Positions 11,491-19,533 of a DNA stretch of 52,361 nucleotides are shown here, in pieces. The DNA comes from Solirubrobacterales bacterium. GTDB lineage: Bacteria > Actinomycetota > Thermoleophilia > Solirubrobacterales > Solirubrobacteraceae. The translations under genes and the position numbers were made by a program. The stretch covers positions 1 to 52,361 of the forward strand of contig PKYB01000015.1 in NCBI GenBank assembly GCA_003133565.1. Reading direction: 5' to 3'. Each line of letters opens with the position of its first letter. The stretch's first letter is position 1. The notes beneath the pieces are model-generated. The model was not told the DNA's origin. It did no database searches and was given only the letters and a program-made list of their open reading frames with translations.

Positions 11491-12200
11491 GCTCGCCGAC
11501 CGTGGTCCGGAGCGTCGATTACGAGGCGGTCTCTGTGGCCGCCGCCGGACTCTTCACGGCAACGGTCGCGGCGGCGCTCGCCGCACGCGGCGCCGCGCAC
11601 GTGGCACTCGACGGCGGCAAGACGCCGGAGCGGACCTATGCGCTGATCTCGCTGCCGAGCTGGGAAGGCGTCGAGCTCTGGTTCGGCGATGAGCGCTGCG
11701 TCGGGCCCGAGGATCCGGAGTCCAACTACCGGATGGTTGCGGAGACGTTGCTCGACCACACGCCGGGGGCGGTCGTCCACCGGATCGAGGGTGAACTGGG
11801 TGCGGAGGTTGCTGCCAGTGCTTACGACGTTGCACTGCGCGAGCGCCTGCCACTCGACGCCGACGGGGTGCCGGTGTTCGACCTTATCCTGCTCGGGATC
11901 GGTGAGGACGGGCACACGGCGTCGCTCTTTCCTTCGCACCCGGAACTCGCGGTGCGCGGTGCCGCGGCGATCGCCGTGCACGACTCGCCGAAACCGCCGC
12001 CCGACCGGGTGTCGCTCTCGCTCGAGGTGTTGCGCGCGGCGCGTGCGTGCGTGCTGATGGCGAGCGGCGCGGGGAAGGCGGCGGCGATCGCCGGCGCGCT
12101 CGGCGAGCCGACGCCGCTGGTTCCGGCGAGCCTGCTGGCGCGCGAGCGCTTGACGGTGATCGCCGACGCCGACGCGCTCGCCGACATCGGGGGGCCGTGA
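11487..12200 (+). CDS. pgl: 6-phosphogluconolactonase (DevB/SOL type)
   Basis: Hydrolyses 6-phosphogluconolactone to 6-phosphogluconate, linking Zwf to Gnd. 237 aa, the usual length. Motifs: LDGGKTPERTYALI near residue 35, WFGDERCVGPEDPESNYRMV at about 69-88, and the active-site block ILLGIGEDGHTASLFPSHPE at about 133. ATG 11487 overlaps the opcA stop (ATGA). The stop overlaps the GTG start of the following phosphatase (GTGA). Confidence 0.95.
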   Translation: MSSPTVVRSVDYEAVSVAAAGLFTATVAAALAARGAAHVALDGGKTPERTYALISLPSWEGVELWFGDERCVGPEDPESNYRMVAETLLDHTPGAVVHRIEGELGAEVAASAYDVALRERLPLDADGVPVFDLILLGIGEDGHTASLFPSHPELAVRGAAAIAVHDSPKPPPDRVSLSLEVLRAARACVLMASGAGKAAAIAGALGEPTPLVPASLLARERLTVIADADALADIGGP

Positions 12201-12754
12201 GCGAGCTCGTCGTTGTCCGCCACGCCGACACCGCCTGGACGGTGTCCGGGCAGCACACCGGGCTCACCGACATCCCGCTGGACGAGGCCGGACGCGCGAA
12301 CGCAGCCAAGCTCCGGCCGCGGCTTGCGGCGTGGTCCTTTGCCGCGGTCTGGTGCAGCCCGCTGGCCCGCGCTGTGGAGACCTGCGAGATCGCCGGTTTC
12401 GCCGAGCGGGCGCGAAAGAATGCGGAGCTCGTCGAGTGGAATTACGGCGAATACGACGGCCTGACGACGGCGCAGATCCAGGAGCGCCAGCCGGGATGGA
12501 ACCTCTGGCGCGACGGCTGTCCGGGCGGTGAGGACGCCGCCGCGGTTGGCGCCCGCGCCGACAGCGTGCTGGCGAGCGTGCCCGCCGGGGACGACGACGT
12601 TCTGATCTTCTCCCACGGCCACTTCCTGCGCGTGCTCTGCGCACGCTGGCTCGGCCTCGAGCCGGCGCAGGGAGCCCTCTTCGCGCTCGCCCCCGGCGCG
12701 ATCGGCGTGCTTGGCCACGAGCACGCCCAGCGCGTGCTGAGCTTCCTCGGCTAG
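12197..12754 (+). CDS. Histidine phosphatase family protein (GpmB-like sugar-phosphate phosphatase)
   Basis: 185 aa. Branch-1 histidine phosphatase fold: catalytic RHADT at residues 8-12, SPLARAVETCEIAG around 55, acid residue in WNYGEYDGLT, and the second histidine in FSHGHFLRVL at about 137. The usual RHG triad reads RHA, which the family tolerates. The GTG start overlaps the pgl stop by 4 bp, making this the last tightly coupled member of the pentose phosphate operon. A role in dephosphorylating a sugar phosphate is plausible, but phosphoglycerate mutase or other substrates cannot be excluded. Confidence 0.85.
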   Translation: MSELVVVRHADTAWTVSGQHTGLTDIPLDEAGRANAAKLRPRLAAWSFAAVWCSPLARAVETCEIAGFAERARKNAELVEWNYGEYDGLTTAQIQERQPGWNLWRDGCPGGEDAAAVGARADSVLASVPAGDDDVLIFSHGHFLRVLCARWLGLEPAQGALFALAPGAIGVLGHEHAQRVLSFLG

Positions 12755-12765
12755 TCTGCGGCCTC

Positions 12766-13641
12766 GTGCACGGGCCGATCTCCTACCTCCAAGCGGTGAT
12801 TCTCGGCATCGTGCAGGGGGTCGCCGAGCCGTTCCCGATCTCGAGCCTCGGCCACAGCGTGGTCCTGCCGCGGCTGCTCGGTTGGAACATCCACCAGAAC
12901 GACAAGTACTTCATCAGCTTCCTCGTCGCTGTCCATCTGGCGACCGCGATCGTGCTGCTCGTCTACTTCTACAAGGATTGGCTCGCGATCCTCGGCGGGC
13001 TCGGGCGCTCGATCGTCGCGCGCGAGATTCGTGCCGACGACAGCTACGCGCGGCTCGGCTGGCTGCTGGTGGCAGCCACGATTCCCGCCGCTCTGCTCGG
13101 CCTCGCGCTGCAGGGCCCGCTGCAGAAGCTCTTCGCCTCGGCGGTGTCGGCCGCGGCGTTCCTGATCGTCAACGGCATCGCGCTACTGGCGTTCGAGCGC
13201 CTGCGCGCGCGTCCGCCGACGCCCGGCGACGGCGAGGGCGACTCCGACGCGCGGATCGCGCGGCTCTCCTTCCCGCGCGCCTGCGCCGTTGGGATCTCGC
13301 AGGCCGCGGCGCTGATCCCGGGCATCTCGCGCTCGGGCTTCTCGATGGGTGGCGGCTTGCTGTTTGGCCTTTCCAACGAGGACGCCGTGCGGTTTTCCTT
13401 TCTCCTCGCGACGCCGATCATCGGTGTGGCGGCGCTGGCGAAGCTGCCCGAGCTGCTCGGTCATCAAGGCGACGGCGTACGCGGCCCTGCGCTCGTCGCG
13501 GCGCTCTGCGCGGCGGTGACAACGGTCTTCGCTGTGCGCTTCCTGCTGCGCTATTTCACGACGAATCGCCTCGGCCCGTTTGGCGTCTACTGCATCGCCG
13601 CCGGGACGATCTGCCTCGCGGTCTTCGCGCTCGGCGGCTGA
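12766..13641 (+). CDS. uppP: Undecaprenyl-diphosphatase (UppP/BacA)
   Basis: Integral membrane enzyme that converts undecaprenyl diphosphate to the monophosphate lipid carrier for wall synthesis. 291 aa with about 7-8 hydrophobic segments. Both family motifs are present: ILGIVQGVAEPFPISSLGHS at about 10-29 (a variant of the ExxPISSTGH block) and PGISRSGFSMGGGLLFGLS at about 185-203. GTG 12766 lies 11 bp after the phosphatase stop, so it may be read through from the sugar operon. TAGTCT at 12752-12757, eight bases before the GTG, could alternatively give a leaderless transcript. Confidence 0.92.
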   Translation: MHGPISYLQAVILGIVQGVAEPFPISSLGHSVVLPRLLGWNIHQNDKYFISFLVAVHLATAIVLLVYFYKDWLAILGGLGRSIVAREIRADDSYARLGWLLVAATIPAALLGLALQGPLQKLFASAVSAAAFLIVNGIALLAFERLRARPPTPGDGEGDSDARIARLSFPRACAVGISQAAALIPGISRSGFSMGGGLLFGLSNEDAVRFSFLLATPIIGVAALAKLPELLGHQGDGVRGPALVAALCAAVTTVFAVRFLLRYFTTNRLGPFGVYCIAAGTICLAVFALGG

Positions 13642-13694
13642 GCGGCTCCTCGCCAGCCCTGGCGGGCGATTCGTGGGTCTTGGTCAAGCTCAAG

Positions 13695-13723
13695 TTGAGG
13701 GTTAAGGTTTGGTGGTTCATAAC
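13695..13723 (+). promoter_or_regulatory. Possible promoter for the MscS-type channel
   Basis: TTGAGG (13695-13700) and CATAAC (13718-13723) are spaced 17 bp apart, each matching four of six consensus bases. The -35 overlaps a palindrome CTCAAGTTGAG (13689-13699), which could be an operator. This is the only promoter-like signal I see in the 187-bp gap 13642-13828. Confidence 0.4.
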
Positions 13724-13828
13724 GCGGTGGCGTGGCTCGCGGCCGGCGCTCGCGCCGCCGCCGGCGCTATCGTCGCCAGGCAAGCGTTCGGCAGCGGACC
13801 GCGGTAGCACCTCTCCAGCGAGCATTCG

Positions 13829-14878
13829 ATGAGCCCCGAACCAGAGCAGCCAAAGGCACCCGCCGAAGCGCAGGACGAAGCGCCGGCTGCCGAGGGGCGC
13901 CTCGAGCGTTGGCGGGACTTCGAGCGTTGGCAGGAGATCAAGCCGATCGAGCGCTCGCGCGCTGCGATCCATCGCGCGCGCGCCGAGACGCTCGTCCTCG
14001 CGGCGCTGTTCGCCGGCGTGGTCGTTGTGTACGACCAGCGCGGCGCGCTTCTGGGGATCCACTCGCACCACCTGCATCCATGCCCGCGAAGCGGCTCGTG
14101 CTTCACCGCCTCGACGGCCGGCACGACGGCGCAAGTCGTGACCGTGCTCGCGCTGGTGATCCTCGGCTGGGCGGTGGCGCGCGATTTGGGTCGCATCCTC
14201 GGACCGCTGCTCGAACACCGTCTCGACCCCGCGACCGCCGGGACGGTCGGCTTCCTCGTGCGCCTCTTCACGCTGCTCGCAGCCGTGGTCGTCGCCCTGC
14301 GCATCGCCGGCGTCGACACGGCCGATCTGGCAATCGGCGCCTCCTTCACCGCCGTCGTTTTCGGCCTCGCAGCGCAGCAGACGCTCGGCAACCTGATCGC
14401 CGGCACGGTGCTGCTGAGCGCACGCCCGTTCCGCGTCGGTGACCGGGTGCGCCTGCAGGGCGGCCCGCTCGCCGGGCGCATCGAGGGCACGGCGATCACG
14501 CTCGGGCTCCTCTACACGACATTCGCCACCGGCGAGGACCACGTGCTCGTGCCCAACAGCGTCGTGCTCGGGGTCTCCGTTACGCCGCTGCGCGAGCCCG
14601 ACGCCGTGAGCCTCCGCGCGCGCCTAAAACCTGGGACCACGCCGCTCGCGCTGCAGCGCCTCCTCGAGGAGGGGCTGACGGTGCCGCTCCGCGGGCGCCC
14701 GTCGATCACGCTGGAAGAGCTCGACTGGCCCGAGGTCATCGTGCAGATCAGTGCGACGCCAGTCGCCTCGGCCGACGGCGGCAAGCTCGCGGGCGAGCTG
14801 CTGGCGGTTGTCTCGAGCCAGGTCCGCATGAGCACTGAGGAGCACAGGACGATGAGCGCTCAGGAGCCGACGACGTAG
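13829..14878 (+). CDS. Small-conductance mechanosensitive channel (MscS family)
   Basis: 349 aa membrane channel that releases osmolytes on hypo-osmotic shock. A charged cytosolic N-terminus of about 50 residues is followed by three or four hydrophobic segments (about 54-72, 105-127, 142-165). The pore-lining MscS signature is GASFTAVVFGLAAQQTLGN at about 171-189, followed by RPFRVGDRVRL. A beta domain and C-terminal part follow. The ATG start has no strong Shine-Dalgarno. The 3' end overlaps the convergent reductase gene by 19 bp. Confidence 0.9.
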   Translation: MSPEPEQPKAPAEAQDEAPAAEGRLERWRDFERWQEIKPIERSRAAIHRARAETLVLAALFAGVVVVYDQRGALLGIHSHHLHPCPRSGSCFTASTAGTTAQVVTVLALVILGWAVARDLGRILGPLLEHRLDPATAGTVGFLVRLFTLLAAVVVALRIAGVDTADLAIGASFTAVVFGLAAQQTLGNLIAGTVLLSARPFRVGDRVRLQGGPLAGRIEGTAITLGLLYTTFATGEDHVLVPNSVVLGVSVTPLREPDAVSLRARLKPGTTPLALQRLLEEGLTVPLRGRPSITLEELDWPEVIVQISATPVASADGGKLAGELLAVVSSQVRMSTEEHRTMSAQEPTT

Positions 14879-15597
14879 CGCGCGTAGAGCTCGCTGTCGT
14901 GCACGAGCAGCATGCGGAGCGCCAGCCGCACAAGCGGGCGGTCGTCCTTCCCGGCAAACAGCGTCCGGCCGCCATCGCCGCCGAGGTAGGGCGCGAGCGC
15001 AAGGAATAACTCGTCGATCACGCCGGCGGACGCCAGCCCGGCGTTGAGCGTCGGCCCGCCCTCGCACACGAGCACGCCGACGCCGAACCGCTCCCGAAGC
15101 TCGCTGAGACCGTCAGCCAGCGAGTCCGTGCGTATGTACTCGACGCTTGCGGCGCTCGGACCGAGCGAGCGCTCGGAGGCCCCGAGGATGACGACGTGGG
15201 ACTCTGCGTCGGCCAGCAGACCGATCGCCGGGTCGAGGTCGAGCTCGGCGCTGACGATTACCGCGAGCGGCTGCGCCGCGAGCCCCGCAGCCAGGCGCCG
15301 TTCGCGCACCGCAGGATCGCGGATCAACGCTCCGTAGCGTTCGCTGCGAACGGTGCCGGCACCCGCCATCACCGCGTCAGCCTGGGAGCGCAGGGCATGA
15401 AACAGCTCCCGGTCGGCCGGTCCGCCGAGCCCGGCGGAATGCCCATCCACGGTCACGCGGCCGTCGATGCTCGCGATCATGTTGAGCGCGACGCGCGGTC
15501 GCCGGGGGTCGCGCGCGGGCTCATCGCGCCAGCCGGCGAGGGCCTCGAGCGCGCTGCATTCGGCGCTCGGTCCGATCAGCTGGCGAAATCGAACCAC
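14860..15597 (-). CDS. RibD C-terminal-type (dihydrofolate reductase-fold) reductase
   Basis: 245 aa. NADPH-dependent reductase fold of the RibD_C/pyrimidine reductase family: RPRVALNMIASIDGRVTVDG near 34-53, LGGPADRELFHALRSQADAV, GAGTVRSERYG, and a late VLVCEGGPTLNAGLASAGVI block. A deaminase domain is absent and the riboflavin operon is not nearby, so the substrate is unknown; many actinobacterial paralogues are orphan reductases. The GTG start at 15597 is the best available but not certain. It lies 40 bp downstream of msrB on the same strand, so co-transcription is likely. Confidence 0.82.
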   Translation of the reverse strand: MVRFRQLIGPSAECSALEALAGWRDEPARDPRRPRVALNMIASIDGRVTVDGHSAGLGGPADRELFHALRSQADAVMAGAGTVRSERYGALIRDPAVRERRLAAGLAAQPLAVIVSAELDLDPAIGLLADAESHVVILGASERSLGPSAASVEYIRTDSLADGLSELRERFGVGVLVCEGGPTLNAGLASAGVIDELFLALAPYLGGDGGRTLFAGKDDRPLVRLALRMLLVHDSELYARYVVGS

Positions 15598-15637
15598 GCC
15601 GGTCGCAACGCGCTGGCCGCGCCCGCGAGGGCCCTGC

Positions 15638-16039
15638 TCACTCGTCGCCGGGCTCGAACTTGAGCGCGGCAGAGTTGATGCAGTAGCGCATCCCGGTCGG
15701 GTTCGGGCCGTCCTCGAAGACGTGTCCGAGATGGCCTTCGCAGGAGCTGCACAGCACCTCAGTCCGATGCATCAGGAAGCTGCGGTCATCCTCTGAGCGC
15801 ACCGCCTCCGGATCGGCTGGCGCGTAGAAGCTCGGCCAGCCCGTACCCGAATCGAACTTCGTGTCGGAGCTGAAGAGCTCCGCGCCACATCCCGCGCAGC
15901 GGTAGACGCCGGCGTCCTTCTTCGTGTTCAGCTCGCCGCTGAATGCCGGCTCGGTTCCCTTGCGGCGGAGGATCTCAAACTGCTCCGGCGTGAGCTCGGC
16001 ACGCCACTCAGCTTCGCTCTTTTCGACCTTGTCGCTCAT
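15638..16039 (-). CDS. msrB: Peptide methionine-R-sulfoxide reductase MsrB
   Basis: Repairs methionine-R-sulfoxide in oxidised proteins. 133 aa, the normal single-domain size. Zinc-binding pairs CAGC (about residue 48) and CSSC (about 97); substrate motif [10 protein letters not shown]; catalytic cysteine in [12 protein letters not shown] near the C-terminus. The ATG start at 16039 begins directly with the usual charged helix. Confidence 0.97.
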   Translation of the reverse strand: MSDKVEKSEAEWRAELTPEQFEILRRKGTEPAFSGELNTKKDAGVYRCAGCGAELFSSDTKFDSGTGWPSFYAPADPEAVRSEDDRSFLMHRTEVLCSSCEGHLGHVFEDGPNPTGMRYCINSAALKFEPGDE

Positions 16040-16212
16040 CCACTAAGCGTAGCGCTAGCCACCGGCTTTGCCCTCGCGACCGGCGCGACCTGCTAGCGTG
16101 AGACACGAAAGATGTCGGGAAGATCCGGCAAAAGCAGTGCGAGCGCTCGCAGTCGAAGCTTCTAAAGCGTCCTCCGCGTCGCAGCACAACAAACAGACCG
16201 TGGAGGAACGCA

Positions 16213-16416
16213 ATGCCTACGGGCACCGTGAAGTGGTTCAGTGACGACAAGGGTTTCGGCTTCATCACGCCTGACGATGGAGACAAAGATCTGTTCGTCC
16301 ATCACACAGGCATCGTCGGCGAGGGATACCGCTCGCTGCAGGAAGGCACCAAGGTGTCTTTCGATGCCGAAGCTGGTGACAAGGGGCCGAAGGCCGTCAA
16401 CGTCGTAACGCTCTAG
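16213..16416 (+). CDS. cspA: Cold-shock protein (CspA family)
   Basis: 67-aa single-stranded nucleic acid chaperone with the cold-shock fold. RNP1 is KGFGFITP and RNP2 LFVHH; it opens with the typical [12 protein letters not shown] good ribosome site GGAGGAA (16201-16207) precedes the ATG. The 170-bp upstream gap contains a perfect GCGAGCGCTCGC palindrome at 16139-16150, so a structured leader is possible. A strong hairpin follows the gene at 16453-16479. Confidence 0.97.
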   Translation: MPTGTVKWFSDDKGFGFITPDDGDKDLFVHHTGIVGEGYRSLQEGTKVSFDAEAGDKGPKAVNVVTL

Positions 16417-16452
16417 CGCACCACAGCACCACTCACAAGTCTCAGTAGTAAC

Positions 16453-16479
16453 CGGAGCCCGTCTACATGGCGGGCTCCG
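16453..16479 (+). terminator. Terminator hairpin after the cold-shock gene
   Basis: CGGAGCCCG (16453-16461) and CGGGCTCCG (16471-16479) form a perfect 9-bp stem with a 9-base loop, 37 bp after the stop. No U-tract follows. 16480-16685 contains no gene I can support. Confidence 0.65.
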
Positions 16480-16685
16480 TCACATCCAGGCCCTGGCGGC
16501 GCCGGTGCGCGCGGGCAGGCGGGAGCTATCCTCGCTTGACCTTGTGCTGTGCTCGCCGCCATACCGCGTCGCGCGTCGGGCTACCCACGGCGCTGAAGAT
16601 CACGAGCATGTCCCGGCCCAATCTGAGGAATCCGTGGTCGACGAGCCCCGCCTTGAGCCACCGCGTCAGCGGGTAGCCGAGCGCA

Positions 16686-17450
16686 TTGGCACCACCACCC
16701 CTCCCCCGGCGACCCTCCGGAGCGGCCCCGCCCGCTTTCCCGTTGGGGGCCCGCGTGCCGCGGAGCCTCGACGAGGATCTCTTTGCCGCCGAAGCGGCGA
16801 GCACCGTCTCGGTGCAGTCCGACGCCCAGCGGGTCGCGCGAATCACCCATGAGCTGGAGTACGGCTTCCGCGCACTCGCGAACATCGGCCCCGCCGTGTC
16901 GGTGTTCGGCTCGGCGCGGGCAACGCGGCAGGATCCACGTTACGCACGCGCGCGCGCCCTGGCACGAGCCCTCGCGCGCGAGGGCCTGACCGTCATCACG
17001 GGCGGTGGCGGCGGCCTGATGGAAGCAGCCAACCGTGGCGCACGCGAGGGCCACGGGCGCTCGATCGGGCTCAACATCGAGCTACCCCACGAGCAGGTGC
17101 CGAACGGCTACAGCGATCTCCTGCTGACCTTCCACCACTTCTTCGCACGCAAGCTGATGTTCGTGCGCTACGCCAGCGCGTTCGTCGTGCTGCCCGGCGG
17201 GATCGGCACGCTCGACGAGCTGTTCGAGGCGCTGACGCTGATCCAGACCGACACGATCCGCCACTTCCCGGTGGTCCTCTACGAAAGCGAGTACTGGACT
17301 GGCTTGCGCGACTGGCTGGCCGGTCCGGTGCTCGGCCAGCACAACATCTCAGCCACCGATCTCGACCTCTTTACGGTGCTCGACGATCCGGCCGAGGTTT
17401 GCCGGCTCGTCGTCGAGGCGGTCGAGCAGCAGGGCCACGTGACGCCCTAG
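16686..17450 (+). CDS. LOG-family nucleotide-binding protein (TIGR00730 type)
   Basis: Rossmann-like protein of the LOG (Lonely Guy) family; characterised members release free cytokinin bases or cleave nucleotide monophosphates to base plus ribose-5-phosphate. Family motifs: VSVFGSARATRQDPRYARAR at about 70-90, TGGGGGLMEAANRGA and the signature PGGIGTLDELFEALTL at about 170-185. The first 25 residues are Pro/Arg-rich and preceded by a TTG start. An in-frame GTG at 16755 (VPRSLDED) may be the true start, giving about 231 aa. Convergent with the rhodanese gene across a short hairpin. Confidence 0.85.
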   Translation: MAPPPLPRRPSGAAPPAFPLGARVPRSLDEDLFAAEAASTVSVQSDAQRVARITHELEYGFRALANIGPAVSVFGSARATRQDPRYARARALARALAREGLTVITGGGGGLMEAANRGAREGHGRSIGLNIELPHEQVPNGYSDLLLTFHHFFARKLMFVRYASAFVVLPGGIGTLDELFEALTLIQTDTIRHFPVVLYESEYWTGLRDWLAGPVLGQHNISATDLDLFTVLDDPAEVCRLVVEAVEQQGHVTP

Positions 17451-17455
17451 CCCAA

Positions 17456-17474
17456 GCGCGCTCCGGTCGCGCGC
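17456..17474. terminator. Short bidirectional terminator between convergent genes
   Basis: GCGCGC (17456-17461) and GCGCGC (17469-17474) form a 6-bp stem around a 7-base loop. It fills almost the whole 25-bp gap between the LOG-family gene and the rhodanese gene, both of which end here. Confidence 0.45.
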
Positions 17475-17475
17475 C

Positions 17476-17823
17476 TCAGTGCTCGGCGACGTAGCCGCCG
17501 TCGGGCTCGATCGGCAGCCCTGCGTCAACCCAGGCCTGAATCCCGCCGGTCAGCGTGTAGGCGTCGAATCCGGCGCTGCGAAACGCGCTCGCCGCCATCG
17601 CCGAACGCACGCCGAGGCGGCAGTGAAAAACGACCGGCGCGGAGCGGTCGATCTCCTCGGCCGAGGAGGCCAGGCGTTCGAGCTCAATGTGCCGCGTCCC
17701 CGCGATATAGCCCGCGTCGCGCTCGTAGCCCTCACGCACATCGATCATGCTCGCGCCGCCGGCCAGCAGCTCGGCAGCGCGCTGCGGCGTGACTTCGATC
17801 GCCGAGTTATCGAATGCGCTCAT
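17476..17823 (-). CDS. Single-domain rhodanese-like sulfurtransferase
   Basis: 115 aa, one rhodanese domain. It has the CH2A-like IDVREGYERDAGYIAGTRHI region at about 27-46, the active-site loop HCRLGVRSAMAAS with the catalytic Cys at about residue 68, and the C-terminal TGGIQAWVDAGLP block. The ATG at 17823 begins just before the domain. It could carry persulfide sulfur for cofactor or tRNA sulfuration; no partner gene is adjacent. Confidence 0.9.
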   Translation of the reverse strand: MSAFDNSAIEVTPQRAAELLAGGASMIDVREGYERDAGYIAGTRHIELERLASSAEEIDRSAPVVFHCRLGVRSAMAASAFRSAGFDAYTLTGGIQAWVDAGLPIEPDGGYVAEH

Positions 17824-17907
17824 CTCAACTGAACCTGATGCGCAGGATACGCGGCGGCGCGATCAGAGCACGCCCGCGCTGCCCGCGAGCTACGGTAAGC
17901 ACAGCCC

Positions 17908-18537
17908 ATGTCACCCAATCCGCCACCGCTCAGGACGATCTTCCGCGCGCTCGCCGGCGGAATGTTCGTCGCGCTACTGGTCGCGCTCGTCGCGAATCCA
18001 CCCAGCCACTCGGGACTGCTCCGTGCACTCGAGCTCGTCGCGATCTTCGTGCTCGGCCTGGTCACGTTTGCCGGCATCATCGAGATCCTCGTCGCGCGCC
18101 TCGCCGGCTGGCAGCAGAGCGAGCACGAATTCGAGCTCACGGTCCAGCGCACGGAACGCCTGGCGCACGACAACCTCGCCGCCGATCCGCACGAAAGCGA
18201 GTTCCTCGAGCTCGACCCGCTGCTTGACGCCGACTTCGAGGAGCTCGTCCGCGACGCCCTCGACGACCTCCCCGAGCCGCTGTTGAATGCCCTGCGCCAC
18301 GTCGCCGTCGTGATCTCAAGCGGCGGGCGGCGGGTCCGCGCCTACGGCCTCTACCAGGGCGACGGCAGCCACCGCGACAACCATCCCGACCGGATCGTCA
18401 TCTTCCGCGACACTCTGCGCCGCGACTTCGGCGATGACCCGGACGCCCTGCGCGAGCAGGTGACGCGCACCGTGCGCCACGAGCTGGCCCACCACGTCGG
18501 CTTCGACGAGCTCGGCGTGCGCGGCCTCGGACTGTAA
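17908..18537 (+). CDS. Membrane-anchored Zincin_1-type metallopeptidase-like protein
   Basis: 209 aa. The N-terminus has two hydrophobic segments (about 8-27 and 36-61). A C-terminal minimal metallopeptidase domain of the Zincin_1 (PF06262-like) family follows: FEELVRDALDDLPEPLLNAL, a mid strand with DRIVIFRDTLRRDFG, and the zinc site HELAHHVGFDE near residue 192 (HExxHxxG). Most family members are small soluble proteins of about 110-140 aa, so the N-terminal membrane anchor is an addition. Substrate unknown. The stop abuts the convergent egtD stop with no gap. Confidence 0.8.
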   Translation: MSPNPPPLRTIFRALAGGMFVALLVALVANPPSHSGLLRALELVAIFVLGLVTFAGIIEILVARLAGWQQSEHEFELTVQRTERLAHDNLAADPHESEFLELDPLLDADFEELVRDALDDLPEPLLNALRHVAVVISSGGRRVRAYGLYQGDGSHRDNHPDRIVIFRDTLRRDFGDDPDALREQVTRTVRHELAHHVGFDELGVRGLGL

Positions 18538-19533
18538 CTAGGCCGGGCGCGCAAGCGAGAGCGCGAAGCGACTCTGCTCGTCGGTGTACCAGCCGACGAG
18601 CTCGAGCCCCGAAGCGGCGAGGTCGGCTTCGAGACGCTCGCGCGTGAACTTGGCGCTGATCTCGGTTCGCATCTCCTCGCCCGCCGCGAATTCCACGGTC
18701 AGGTCGATCGCCGCAAGCCGGACGGTCTGGGCTTTGCGCGCGCGCAGGCGCATCTCGATCCACTCGTTGGTCTCGTCGAAGATCGCCACATGCTCGAACT
18801 GGTCGGTGTCAAAGTTGGCGCCGAGCTCGCGGTTCAGGACGTGCAGGATGTTGAGGTTGAACTGGGCCGTGATGCCCGCTGCGTCGTCGTAGGCCGCTTC
18901 CAGCGTGGCGCTGTCTTTGACGAGATCGGTGCCGAGCAGGAGATGGTCCTCGTCTTCGAGCAGCGTTCGCAGCGTGCTCAGCAGACGCCGGCGCGCGCTC
19001 GGCGCAAAGTTTCCGATCGTCCCGCCGAGGAAGGCGACGAGTCGGCGCGCACAGGCCGCCGGCACGCGGTCGAGATGGCGCTCGAAATCGCCGATCAGAG
19101 CGTGCACAACGAGCCCCGGGTACTCCTCGATCAGTAGCGCCGCACTTGCCCGCACGGCGCTCTCGGTGACATCGACCGGGACGAAGCGCTCGAGCGTGCC
19201 GGCGCGGGCCATCGCGTCCAGCAGCAAACGCGTCTTGGTGGCACTGCCCGAGCCCAACTCGACCAGCTCACCGGCGCCGGTCTGGGCGATGATCTCGTCG
19301 GCCACCTGCTCGAGGATCGCGCGCTCGGTGCGAGTCGGGTAGTACTCGGGCAGCTCGCAGATCTGCTCGAAGAGCGCAGCTCCGCGACTGTCGTAGAAGT
19401 GTTTCGGCGGCAGATCCTTGAACGGCTTGGTCAGGCCGTCGCGAGCGTCGTCGGCGAGCGTGCGCGTGCCCGCTCCTTCGAACGCGTGGTCGACGCGCAA
19501 CGGTACCGGCGCGATGCGCGTGCGCTCACTCAC
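18538..19533 (-). CDS. egtD: L-histidine N-alpha-methyltransferase EgtD
   Basis: Trimethylates histidine to hercynine with SAM, the first step of ergothioneine synthesis. 331 aa from the GTG at 19533, chosen because it overlaps the egtB stop by 4 bp (GTGA) and gives the standard N-terminus; upstream codons lie within egtB. Family features: LPPKHFYDSRGAALFEQICE at about 37-56, YYPTRTERAIL, SAM-binding VELGSGSATKTRLLLDA at about 75-91, and VAFLGGTIGNF at about 147. The C-terminus keeps the EgtD pattern LELVGWYTDEQSRFALSLA. Confidence 0.95.
   Translation of the reverse strand: MSERTRIAPVPLRVDHAFEGAGTRTLADDARDGLTKPFKDLPPKHFYDSRGAALFEQICELPEYYPTRTERAILEQVADEIIAQTGAGELVELGSGSATKTRLLLDAMARAGTLERFVPVDVTESAVRASAALLIEEYPGLVVHALIGDFERHLDRVPAACARRLVAFLGGTIGNFAPSARRRLLSTLRTLLEDEDHLLLGTDLVKDSATLEAAYDDAAGITAQFNLNILHVLNRELGANFDTDQFEHVAIFDETNEWIEMRLRARKAQTVRLAAIDLTVEFAAGEEMRTEISAKFTRERLEADLAASGLELVGWYTDEQSRFALSLARPA

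Noticed and set aside
16467-16676. Small frame after the cold-shock terminator
   Set aside because: It starts inside the terminator hairpin and is Arg/Pro/Ser-rich, with no Shine-Dalgarno or conserved pattern.
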